Source: Streptomyces sp. STR69
GTDB taxonomy: Bacteria > Actinomycetota > Actinomycetes > Streptomycetales > Streptomycetaceae
DNA: 64,000 bases
Direction of reading: 5' to 3'
NCBI RefSeq assembly: GCF_024519455.1
Contig: NZ_JALJRY010000017.1
Location: 166,065-230,064, forward strand
Under the pieces are notes generated by a model that was given only the letters and a program-made list of their open reading frames with translations, was not told the origin of the DNA and did no database searches. Of this stretch, positions 56,750-64,000 are shown in pieces; within the stretch, counting starts at the first letter, position 1; the number at the start of each line of letters is the position of its first letter. The position numbers and the translations under genes were made by a program.

Positions 56750-57889
56750 CTAAATCGTTACCTGTCGTGACCTGTCACACAGCTCTGCCAGCGCCTCCGC
56801 CGTCACAGGCGAAACAGCGCCTTCTTCGGTGACGATCGCCGTCACCAGCTCGGGAGGCGTCACGTCGAACGCCGGGTTGTAGGCCTGGGTCCCCAGGGGT
56901 GCCACCGGAATCCCACCTCCCGCTCCCGACACCGTCACTTGCGGTGACGTGATCTCCGTCACTTCGAATCCGGGGCGCTGCTCCACCTCGATGGACGCCC
57001 CGTCCGGCGTGCCCGGATCCACCGTCGTCACCGGTGCCACCACGATGAACGGCACATGGTGGTACCGGGCGAGCACGGCGAGCGGATAGCTCCCCACCTT
57101 GTTCGCCACCGAACCGTCGGCGGCGATCCGGTCCGCCCCGATCAGCACCGCATCCACCTCCCCGGCCGCGAACAAGGAGCCCGCCGCGTTGTCCGTGAGC
57201 AAGGTGTACGCCATACCGTTGCGCGCCGCCTCATAAGCCGTCAGGCGAGCACCTTGCAGCAATGGACGCGTTTCGTCCACCCACAGCCGCCGCAGCCGCC
57301 CGTCCCGGTGCGCCGCGAGCGCCACCGCGAAGGCCGTGCCCTCGCCGCCCGACACCAGTGCTCCGGTGTTGCAGTGCGTCAGAATCCGGTGCCCGCCGCC
57401 GGGCAGCAGCTCGTCCAGCAGGGCCAGCCCGTGCGCGGCCATCCGTGCGCTGGCCTCGGCATCCTCCCGGTGCAACCGCCGCGCCGCCGCCAGCGCGGCC
57501 CCGGCCGCCTGATCGGGATCGCCTCCCTTGGCCACCGCGTCATGGTGCGCGGCCTGGGCCCTGCGCACGCCCACGGAGAGGTTCACCGCGGTCGGCCTGG
57601 CGCCCGCCAGCGCCAGCGCGGCCTCGTCGACGTCGAAGCCCCGCGCGGCGGCGAGCGCGACACCGTATGCCCCCGCGATGCCGAGCAGCGGCGCCCCGCG
57701 CACCGCCAGCGAGCGGATCGCGTCCACCAGCGCGGAGGCATCCGTGCACACCAGCTCGACCTCCTCGGCCGGCAGCCTCGTCTGGTCGAGCAGGACCAGT
57801 ACAGGCCCCTCGGGGGGCTCGTCCCAGCGGATCGCGGGTATCTCGGTCGACCGGCCGTTCTCGCCGGATTGCGCGTACTGATCAGCCAT
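56750..57889 (-). CDS. mtnA: Methylthioribose-1-phosphate isomerase MtnA
   Basis: A 379-residue cytoplasmic enzyme of the methionine salvage pathway that converts methylthioribose-1-phosphate to methylthioribulose-1-phosphate. It shows the eIF2B-like fold marks: AIRSLAVRGAPLLGIAGAYG (about 60-80), the catalytic Cys in LTHCNTGAL (about 163) and Asp in VLIGADRIAADGSVANKVGS (about 245). The start is the ATG at 57889 (MADQYAQSGE). It heads the leftward operon mtnA-mtrA-mtrB-lpqB, an unexpected metabolic partner for an envelope two-component system. Confidence 0.95.
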   Translation of the reverse strand: MADQYAQSGENGRSTEIPAIRWDEPPEGPVLVLLDQTRLPAEEVELVCTDASALVDAIRSLAVRGAPLLGIAGAYGVALAAARGFDVDEAALALAGARPTAVNLSVGVRRAQAAHHDAVAKGGDPDQAAGAALAAARRLHREDAEASARMAAHGLALLDELLPGGGHRILTHCNTGALVSGGEGTAFAVALAAHRDGRLRRLWVDETRPLLQGARLTAYEAARNGMAYTLLTDNAAGSLFAAGEVDAVLIGADRIAADGSVANKVGSYPLAVLARYHHVPFIVVAPVTTVDPGTPDGASIEVEQRPGFEVTEITSPQVTVSGAGGGIPVAPLGTQAYNPAFDVTPPELVTAIVTEEGAVSPVTAEALAELCDRSRQVTI

Positions 57890-58029
57890 GCGGTCAGTCT
57901 GCCCCGTATCCGGCGGACAATTGAAGGTGTGCAGCCCATACCGCGGCCGGTCACCGGTCGACCACCCCATGGCACGATGGCTGCCAACCTGCCGCCGCGC
58001 CCGCGGACGGGCACCGTGAAGGAGCGACG

Positions 58030-59388
58030 ATGAACGACACTCCGGGCTGGGCCTCGCCCGGATCCGCGCAGCCCGACGGGCCCGAGCCCGGCGGGTCCGG
58101 CCCGGCCGAGCCCGGGGACGGCTCCGGCCCCGCACAGCCCGCGGACCAGCCCGGCACGGACCCGTCGGGCACCGGCCCGCAGTGGTCCAAGGAGCAGCCG
58201 CCACCCACCCAGTGGTCCGCGCCCACCGACGCCCCGGGCCGGGGCCAGGCACCGCCCCCACCGCCCGGCCCCGGCTGGGGCGGAGGCCACCCCGGCGGCC
58301 CGGCAGGCCCCGGAGGCCCCGGAGGCCCCGGGGGATACGGCGGGCCCGGCGGTTACGGCGCTCCCGGCTGGGGAGCCGGCTGGGGCGGTCCCCCGCCCGC
58401 GGCCAAGCCCGGTGTGATCCCGCTCCGCCCGCTCGGCGTCGGCGAGATCCTCGACGGCGCCGTCTCCACCATGCGCACCTACTGGCGCACGGTCCTCGGC
58501 ATCTCGCTCAGCGTCGCGGTCGTCATGCAGACCATCGTCGTCCTCGTCCAGGGCTTCGCCTTCAGCGACCTCACCAGCACCAACGCCCTCGATGACCCGA
58601 ACGCCAGCGCCTCCGAAGTGACCCGCGGCATGAGCGAGGCCTTCCTCAGCACCGGCGTCGTCTACCTGGTCGCCCTCATCGGCACGGTGATCGCCACCGC
58701 CCTGCTGACGACCGTCACCAGCCGCGCGGTGCTCGGCAAGCCGGTCACCGCCACAGAGGCCTGGCGTGACGCCCGCCCCCAGGTGCTCAAGCTGTTCGGC
58801 CTGATCTGCCTGCTGATCCTCATGGCCATCGCCCTGATCGGCGTCCCCACCGTGCCCGGCATCATCGTGGCCGTCACGGGATCCCAGGACGGGGGCATCG
58901 CGCTCGCCGTCATCGGTGGCCTCGCCGGCTGCGTCGTCACCCTCTGGCTGGCGATCCGCTTCTCCCTGGCCTCGCCCGCACTGATGCTGGAGAAGCAGGG
59001 CATCGTGAAGTCGATGAGCCGCTCCGCGAAGCTGGTGCGCGGCTCCTGGTGGCGGATCTTCGGCATCCAGCTGCTTGCCCAGATCATCGCGAGCATCCTG
59101 TCGTCCATCCTCGTGATCCCGTTCGCCTTCATCGCCGGACTGCTGAGCGGCGACGGCCTCGGCGGCCTCGTCAACGGCACCGGCGACGTCGGCTGGACGT
59201 TCCTCATCATCAGCGGCCTCGGCGCGGTGATCGGCCGCATGATCTCGTTCCCGATCACCGCGGGCGTCACCGTGCTCCTGTACATCGACCAGCGCATCCG
59301 CCGCGAGGCCCTCGACCTCGACCTGGCCCGTGCCGCCGGCGTCCAGGACTACGGCACCGCCGCCCCCGGCCCCACCCCGGGGAGCTGA
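58030..59388 (+). CDS. Membrane protein, GpdP membrane-domain-like
   Basis: A 452-residue protein. The first 130 residues are Pro/Gly-rich and disordered (GGPGGPGGYGGPGGYG). After IPLRPLGVGEILDGAVSTMR (about 138), six or so membrane segments follow, resembling the glycerophosphodiester phosphodiesterase membrane domain without the catalytic part. GRMISFPITAGVTVLLYIDQ and RIRREALDLDLAR near the end are typical of the actinobacterial family. GGAG precedes the ATG. It is the first gene of a five-gene coupled operon and divergent from mtnA. Function is unknown; the MoxR-DUF58 operon suggests an envelope or protein-assembly role. Confidence 0.8.
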   Translation: MNDTPGWASPGSAQPDGPEPGGSGPAEPGDGSGPAQPADQPGTDPSGTGPQWSKEQPPPTQWSAPTDAPGRGQAPPPPPGPGWGGGHPGGPAGPGGPGGPGGYGGPGGYGAPGWGAGWGGPPPAAKPGVIPLRPLGVGEILDGAVSTMRTYWRTVLGISLSVAVVMQTIVVLVQGFAFSDLTSTNALDDPNASASEVTRGMSEAFLSTGVVYLVALIGTVIATALLTTVTSRAVLGKPVTATEAWRDARPQVLKLFGLICLLILMAIALIGVPTVPGIIVAVTGSQDGGIALAVIGGLAGCVVTLWLAIRFSLASPALMLEKQGIVKSMSRSAKLVRGSWWRIFGIQLLAQIIASILSSILVIPFAFIAGLLSGDGLGGLVNGTGDVGWTFLIISGLGAVIGRMISFPITAGVTVLLYIDQRIRREALDLDLARAAGVQDYGTAAPGPTPGS

Positions 59389-59392
59389 TGCG

Positions 59393-60178
59393 GTGAGCCT
59401 GGCGGGGGGAGTTCTCACGGCGGTGCCCGCGGCGCTGCCGCACACCGTCGAATCGGCCACAAGGGCACTGCTGCGCGCCCACGGCATCGTCGTACAGTCG
59501 TCGGCCCTCTCGGGAGACGAGCCGCCGGTGACGATCCCGCGCGACCCCGCGCGGGAGGCGGCCCGGCGTGAACTGTCCAAGCAGAGGTACCACGAGAACG
59601 ACCCCAGCCTGGTGCAACGAGCCCTGGACGCCATCTCCCGCTGGGTCGACAAACTGTTCAGCAGGGCATCGGAGGCGACACCCGGCGGAACGCTCGGCCT
59701 GATCGTCGTCATCCTGGTCGTCCTCGCGGTGGTGGCCGCCCTCTGGTGGCGCCTCGGCACCCCCCGCCACGAACCCGCCTCCACCGCCGCCCTGTTCGAC
59801 GACCGGCCCCGAAGCGCCGCCGAACACCGCTCGGCCGCCGAGGCACACGCCGCCCAGGGACACTGGAACCCCGCCGTGCAGGAACGCATGCGTGCCATCG
59901 TCCGCTCCCTGGAGGAACGCGCCCTGCTCGATGTCCGCCCCGGCCGCACCGCCGACGAGGCGGTGGCGGAAGCCGGCCGCGCACTCCCGTCGCACACGGA
60001 CGAACTGCGCGCCGCCGCCGGACACTTCGACGACGTGACGTACGGCGGACGAGCCGCGAGCGAGCAGTCGTACCGCCACATCGCCGAACTCGACCGCGGC
60101 CTGGAGCGGACCAGGCCCGTCCTCACGAACAGCGCCCACAGCACGGCCCACCACACCAGCCAGGGGGCCGCCGAATGA
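59393..60178 (+). CDS. DUF4129 domain protein
   Basis: A 261-residue protein with a possible hydrophobic start. An external stretch ends in RELSKQRYHENDPSLVQRAL, one membrane segment lies at about 101-120 (LGLIVVILVVLAVVAALWW), and a C-terminal cytoplasmic DUF4129 domain follows (HWNPAVQERMRAIVRSLEER, then VRPGRTADEAVAEAG). The same order is seen in MoxR-DUF58 operons. The GTG at 59393, just after the previous stop, follows GGAG. Its stop overlaps the next ATG. Confidence 0.85.
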   Translation: MSLAGGVLTAVPAALPHTVESATRALLRAHGIVVQSSALSGDEPPVTIPRDPAREAARRELSKQRYHENDPSLVQRALDAISRWVDKLFSRASEATPGGTLGLIVVILVVLAVVAALWWRLGTPRHEPASTAALFDDRPRSAAEHRSAAEAHAAQGHWNPAVQERMRAIVRSLEERALLDVRPGRTADEAVAEAGRALPSHTDELRAAAGHFDDVTYGGRAASEQSYRHIAELDRGLERTRPVLTNSAHSTAHHTSQGAAE

Positions 60179-61368
60179 CCACGGAGGCGACGCTTCCCGC
60201 CACCTCGGCCTCGCCCACCGCCCGCCAGGTGTGGACCCGCGCGCGTGGCATCGTCCTCGCACTCGTGGTCCTCCTGGCAGCCGCCGTGGCGATCGCCGCG
60301 ATCCGCTCCGACGCCCGGCACGGCGACCTCGATCCGCGCTCCGCCGACCCCTACGGCAGCCGCGCCGTCGCCGAACTCCTCAGCGACCGGGGCGTGTCCA
60401 CGCGCGTGGTCTCGACCCTGGCCCAGGCCCGCGCCACGGCCGGCCCGGACACCACCCTCCTGGTCGCCGTCCCGGACCTGCTGACCAAGCGTCAACAGGC
60501 CGTCCTGCACGCGGCGTTCGCGAACTCCGGCGGCCGTACGGTCCTCGTCGCGCCCAGCACGCCATCCCTGAGCCGGCTCGCCCCCAAGGTCACCGTGGAC
60601 TCCGGGCCCAGCTTCGACTCGCCGCTCTCCCCCGACTGCTCGATGCCCGCCGCCCGGCGCGCGGGCGACGCGGAAACCGGTGACTACCGGTACACGACCA
60701 CGGCCACCGACGCCGACGAGTGCTACCCCAGCAACGGCCGACCGACCCTGCTCCGGCTCCCGGACGCGTCCGCGGGCGGCGACACCGTGGTCATCGGCGC
60801 GCCCGACATCTTCTTCAACAAACGTCTCGACAAGCAGGGCAACGCCTCGCTCGCCCTCCAACTCCTCGGCTCGCGGCCCCATCTGGTCTGGTACCTCCCC
60901 TCGCTGTCCGACAGCTCGGCCACCGCCTCCGGCAGCCAGAGCCTGTTCGACCTGCTCCCCTCGGGCTGGCTCTGGGGCACGCTGCAGCTGTTCATCGCCG
61001 CAGCCCTGGCCGCCCTGTGGCGGGCACGCCGACTCGGCCCTCTGGTACCCGAAAGACTCCCCGTGGCGATCCGGGCCTCCGAAACCGTCGAAGGCCGCGC
61101 CCGCCTCTACCGCAAAGCCAACGCCCGCGACCGCGCGGCCACCGCCCTGCGCTCCGCCACCCGCAATCGCCTCGCCCCCCTCGTAGGCGTCCCCGTCTCC
61201 CAGGCGCACGCGCCCGAAGCCCTGCTCCCCGCGCTCTCCGCCCACCTCCATGGCGACGGACAGACCCTGCACTCCCTCCTCTTCGGCCCGCCGCCCAGCG
61301 ACGACACGGCCCTCATCGCACTCGCCGACCAACTCGACGCCCTCGAAAGAGAGGTACGCCGTCCATGA
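60175..61368 (+). CDS. DUF4350 domain protein
   Basis: A 397-residue membrane protein. It has an N-terminal membrane segment (about 23-42) and an external DUF4350 domain (about 45-255; DPYGSRAVAELLSDRGVSTRV at its start). A second membrane segment follows (about 262-282, WGTLQLFIAAALAALW) and a cytoplasmic helical tail (about 285-397; GRARLYRKANARDRAATALR). The ATG overlaps the upstream stop and its own stop overlaps the moxR start. DUF4350 genes travel with DUF4129, MoxR and DUF58 genes. Confidence 0.85.
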   Translation: MTTEATLPATSASPTARQVWTRARGIVLALVVLLAAAVAIAAIRSDARHGDLDPRSADPYGSRAVAELLSDRGVSTRVVSTLAQARATAGPDTTLLVAVPDLLTKRQQAVLHAAFANSGGRTVLVAPSTPSLSRLAPKVTVDSGPSFDSPLSPDCSMPAARRAGDAETGDYRYTTTATDADECYPSNGRPTLLRLPDASAGGDTVVIGAPDIFFNKRLDKQGNASLALQLLGSRPHLVWYLPSLSDSSATASGSQSLFDLLPSGWLWGTLQLFIAAALAALWRARRLGPLVPERLPVAIRASETVEGRARLYRKANARDRAATALRSATRNRLAPLVGVPVSQAHAPEALLPALSAHLHGDGQTLHSLLFGPPPSDDTALIALADQLDALEREVRRP

Positions 61369-62357
61369 TGGACCCGACCACTGACAACGCCGGGCCTGCG
61401 GGGAATCCGGGCGCCGCCCGAGCCTCCCTCGAATCCCTGCGCGCCGAGATCGCCAAAGCCGTGGTCGGCCAGGACCCCGCCGTGACCGGCCTCGTCGTCG
61501 CCCTCCTCTGCCGCGGACACGTTCTACTAGAAGGAGTCCCCGGAGTCGCCAAAACGTTGCTCGTCCGAGCCCTCGCATCCGCACTCGAACTCGACACCAA
61601 GCGCATCCAGTTCACCCCGGACCTGATGCCCAGCGACGTCACCGGCTCCCTGGTCTACGACACCCGCTCCGCCGAGTTCCGCTTCCAGCCCGGCCCGGTC
61701 TTCACCAACCTCCTCCTCGCGGACGAGATCAACCGCACCCCGCCGAAGACCCAGTCGTCCCTCCTCGAAGCGATGGAGGAACGCCAGGTCACGGTCGACG
61801 GCACCCCGCGCCCCCTCCCCGACCCCTTCCTGGTCGCCGCGACGCAGAACCCCGTCGAGTACGAGGGCACGTACCCCCTCCCCGAGGCCCAACTCGACCG
61901 CTTCCTCCTCAAACTGACGATCCCGCTCCCCTCCCGCCAGGACGAGATCGACGTCCTCACCCGCCACGCCGAAGGCTTCAACCCGCGCGACCTGCACGCC
62001 GCCGGCCTGCGCCCCGTAGCAAGCGCGGCCGACCTCGAAGCAGCCCGCGCGGCGGTCGCCAAGACAACGATCTCCCCCGAAATCACCGCCTACGTAGTCG
62101 ACATCTGCCGCGCCACCCGCGAATCGCCGTCCCTCACTCTCGGCGTGTCCCCGCGCGGGGCCACCGCCCTCCTCGCCACCTCGCGCGCGTGGGCCTGGCT
62201 CACGGGCCGCGACTACGTCATCCCCGACGACGTGAAGGCCCTGGCGCTCCCCACCCTCCGCCACCGCGTACAGCTGCGCCCCGAGGCCGAGATGGAGGGC
62301 GTGACGGCCGACTCCGTCATCAACGCGATCCTCGCCCACGTCCCGGTCCCCCGCTGA
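61365..62357 (+). CDS. MoxR family AAA+ ATPase
   Basis: A 330-residue AAA+ chaperone-type ATPase. Walker A is GVPGVAKTLLV (about 55; the Ala before Lys is usual in MoxR), Walker B is LLADEINRTPPKTQSSLLEAM, with sensor ATQNPVEYEGTYPLPEAQLD and the arginine finger region DRFLLK. MoxR proteins help metal insertion or assembly of other proteins together with a VWA/DUF58 partner. The start is one of two adjacent ATGs (61365 or 61368), overlapping the upstream stop. Next to it, a DUF58 gene follows by one-base overlap. Confidence 0.95.
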   Translation: MMDPTTDNAGPAGNPGAARASLESLRAEIAKAVVGQDPAVTGLVVALLCRGHVLLEGVPGVAKTLLVRALASALELDTKRIQFTPDLMPSDVTGSLVYDTRSAEFRFQPGPVFTNLLLADEINRTPPKTQSSLLEAMEERQVTVDGTPRPLPDPFLVAATQNPVEYEGTYPLPEAQLDRFLLKLTIPLPSRQDEIDVLTRHAEGFNPRDLHAAGLRPVASAADLEAARAAVAKTTISPEITAYVVDICRATRESPSLTLGVSPRGATALLATSRAWAWLTGRDYVIPDDVKALALPTLRHRVQLRPEAEMEGVTADSVINAILAHVPVPR

Positions 62358-63667
62358 TGGCTCTCACCGGCCGCGCCGCCCTCCTCGCAGCCCTGGGCTC
62401 CCTCCCCGTAGGCATCTGGGAACCCAGCTGGACAGGCCTCCTGGCCGTCAACGCCCCCCTGGCGGTGGCCTGCGCCTGCGACTTCGCCCTGGCCGCCCCC
62501 GTACGCCGCCTGAGCCTTACCCGCTCGGGCGACACTTCCGTACGCCTGGGCGAATCCGCCGACGTCACCCTGACCGTCACCAACCCGTCCCGCCGCCTGC
62601 TCCGAGCCCGCATCCGCGACGCCTGGCCCCCCAGCAGCTGGCTCCCCGGCACGGAATTCGCCGCGTCCCGCCACCGCCTGACGGTCCCGCCCGGCGAACG
62701 CCGCCGCCTCACCACCCGTCTACGCCCCACCCGCCGAGGCGACCGCCAAGCAGACCGAGTGACCATCCGTTCCTACGGCCCCCTCGGCCTCCTCACCCGC
62801 CAGGGCACCCACGCCGTCCCCTGGGCCGTACGCGTCCTGCCCCCGTTCACCAGCCGCAAGCACCTCCCGTCGAAACTCGCCCGTCTCCGCGAACTCGACG
62901 GCCGCACCAGCGTGCTGACCCGCGGCGAAGGAACAGAGTTCGACAGCCTGCGCGAATACGTCCCCGGCGACGACACCCGCTCCATCGACTGGCGCGCCAC
63001 CGCCCGCCAAACGACAGTCGCGGTACGCACCTGGCGCCCGGAACGCGACCGCCACATCCTCCTGGTCCTCGACACCGGCCGCACCTCGGCCGGCCGCGTC
63101 GGCGACGCCCCGCGACTCGACGCCTCCATGGACGCCGCCCTGCTCCTGGCAGCCCTGGCATCCCGCGCCGGCGACCGCGTGGACCTCCTCGCCTACGACC
63201 GCCGGGTCCGCGCCCTCGTCCAGGGCCGCACCGCACGCGACGTACTCCCCTCACTGGTCAACGCGATGGCGACGCTCGAACCTGAGCTCGTCGAAACAGA
63301 CGCCCGTGCCCTCGCCGCCACGGCAATCCGCACCGCACCGCGCCGCTCCCTGATCGTCCTGCTCACAAGCCTCGACGCGGCCCCGGTCGAAGAGGGCCTG
63401 CTCCCCGTCCTCTCCCAACTCACCCAGCGCCATACGGTTCTGGTGGCATCCGTGGCAGATCCCCACATCGCGCGCATGGCCACGGCTCGTGGAAACACGG
63501 AGGCGGTGTACGAGGCGGCAGCCGCGGCACGTGCCCAGACCGAACGCGACCGCACCGCAGAAAAACTCCGCCGGCATGGCGTCACCATCGTCGACGCAAC
63601 ACCGGACGACCTCGCACCGGCACTGGCGGACGCGTATCTGGCTCTCAAGGCTGCGGGACGTTTGTAA
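62357..63667 (+). CDS. DUF58 domain protein (VWA-like)
   Basis: A 436-residue protein. Two hydrophobic segments near the start (about 5-45) anchor it. A beta-sandwich-like region (about 60-165) precedes the DUF58 core with EGTEFDSLREYVPGDDTRSI and DWRATARQ (about 195-222). A VWA-like fold follows (LLVLDTGRTS as the MIDAS-type start, about 237). It is the probable partner of the MoxR ATPase. Its ATG overlaps the moxR stop (TGATG). The operon ends here with a terminator and a convergent rRNA operon. Confidence 0.92.
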   Translation: MALTGRAALLAALGSLPVGIWEPSWTGLLAVNAPLAVACACDFALAAPVRRLSLTRSGDTSVRLGESADVTLTVTNPSRRLLRARIRDAWPPSSWLPGTEFAASRHRLTVPPGERRRLTTRLRPTRRGDRQADRVTIRSYGPLGLLTRQGTHAVPWAVRVLPPFTSRKHLPSKLARLRELDGRTSVLTRGEGTEFDSLREYVPGDDTRSIDWRATARQTTVAVRTWRPERDRHILLVLDTGRTSAGRVGDAPRLDASMDAALLLAALASRAGDRVDLLAYDRRVRALVQGRTARDVLPSLVNAMATLEPELVETDARALAATAIRTAPRRSLIVLLTSLDAAPVEEGLLPVLSQLTQRHTVLVASVADPHIARMATARGNTEAVYEAAAAARAQTERDRTAEKLRRHGVTIVDATPDDLAPALADAYLALKAAGRL

Positions 63668-63671
63668 TACG

Positions 63672-63701
63672 GGGGTCTGCTTAAAAATGCAGGCCCCTTT
63701 T
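63672..63701 (+). terminator. Terminator of the MoxR-DUF58 operon
   Basis: A nine-bp stem (GGGGTCTGC with GCAGGCCCC, one G:T pair) and an eight-base AT-rich loop are followed by TTTT, five bases after the stop. Confidence 0.8.
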
Positions 63702-63720
63702 CAGAGCCCCTTAAACGCAG

Positions 63721-63756
63721 AAAACCCCTGTACCGAATAAACGGTACAGGGGTTTT
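63721..63756. terminator. rRNA operon terminator
   Basis: A perfect 15-bp stem with loop AATAAA. The outer four A:T pairs give a U-run on either strand. It lies just downstream of the 5S gene on the minus strand and is the transcription stop for the rRNA operon; it also backs up the terminator of the opposite operon. Confidence 0.92.
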
Positions 63757-63768
63757 CGCAATATTTGT

Positions 63769-63885
63769 TCGGCGGCGTCCTACTCTCCCACAGGGTCCCC
63801 CCTGCAGTACCATCGGCGCTGTAAGGCTTAGCTTCCGGGTTCGGAATGTAACCGGGCGTTTCCCTCACGCTATGACCACCGAAAC
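63769..63885 (-). rRNA. 5S ribosomal RNA
   Basis: Read on the minus strand it begins GTTTCGGTGGTCATAGCGT and ends GGGAGAGTAGGACGCCGCC, the standard actinobacterial 5S. It includes the CCCGAT-type loop region and CATTCCGAACCCGGAAGCTA. The outermost one or two bases at each end are uncertain. Confidence 0.95.
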
Positions 63886-63974
63886 ACTATGAAACACATC
63901 AACCGCACCACTACCGTGACCATGGCAATGGGGTTGTTCGTGGTTTCAGAACCAACACAGTGGACGCGAGCAAC

Positions 63975-64000
63975 TGAGGACAAGCCCTCGGCCTATTAGT
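63975..64000 (-). rRNA. 23S ribosomal RNA, 3' end only
   Basis: On the minus strand the edge reads ACTAATAGGCCGAGGGCTTG, the conserved 3' end of actinobacterial 23S rRNA. Only about 25 bases are inside the window; the exact mature end is approximate. The 90-bp spacer to 5S contains no tRNA. Confidence 0.9.

Noticed and set aside
57583..61584. A 1,333-codon minus-strand frame across the MoxR-DUF58 operon
   Set aside because: It runs antisense to four coupled, recognisable genes and is repetitive Arg/Gly/Ala sequence.

Overview
The window is high-GC DNA with GTG and TTG starts, tightly coupled genes and long GC-rich hairpin terminators. Together with the gene content (smpB-S41 peptidase-ftsX-ftsE, prfB, two Pka-type kinases, an NAD-type glutamate dehydrogenase of about 1,640 residues, Rv3235-like gene, secA, hpf, lpqB-mtrB-mtrA-mtnA), this indicates a Streptomyces chromosome core region. 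The order matches what I remember of the S. coelicolor segment from about SCO2966 to the rRNA operon after SCO3013; this is from memory and was not checked by a search.

Layout. 1-3484: smpB (cut by the window edge), S41 peptidase, ftsX and ftsE, all on the minus strand. 3736-6053: a tiny zinc-ribbon membrane protein, an LAETG surface protein and prfB. 6194-13147: two receptor-type Ser/Thr kinases divergent from a large FHA/FtsK-EccC-like ATPase. 13303-16941: sugar ABC uptake operon (binding protein and two permeases, no ATPase). 17096-34898: a cell-envelope polymer region. It has three tandem GT2-TagF fusion proteins, GT-C-like membrane glycosyltransferases, a GalE-like epimerase coupled to an ADP-ribosyl-glycohydrolase, a TagGH-like exporter and GtrA. 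It is interrupted by the divergent ohr/ohrR peroxide-defence pair and a TetR gene that faces a striking array of repeated operator-like sequence. 35060-42575: glutamate dehydrogenase, a DJ-1/PfpI protein, a HAD phosphatase and a small DUF6912-like protein. 42897-50449: Rv3235-like protein, secA, GNAT acetyltransferase, YcaQ-like glycosylase, orphan NarL-type regulator and hpf. 50763-57889: comF and then lpqB-mtrB-mtrA-mtnA, transcribed leftward. 58030-63667: a five-gene coupled operon ending in DUF4129, DUF4350, MoxR and DUF58 proteins. 63769-64000: the 3' end of an rRNA operon (5S and the last bases of 23S) on the minus strand, converging on the MoxR operon.

How it works together. Most of the window deals with growth, division and the cell envelope: FtsEX and a Ctp protease, kinases that may regulate division or secretion through FHA recognition, MtrAB-LpqB envelope signalling, SecA export, and a polymer synthesis and export locus. 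No prophage, insertion sequence, CRISPR array or tRNA gene was seen. The least ordinary signals are the three GT2-TagF paralogues with complementary loss of motif residues, the repeated operator array between the TetR and tagG-like genes, a 20-bp-arm perfect palindrome at the gdhB 3' end, and paired DnaA-box sequences upstream of comF.
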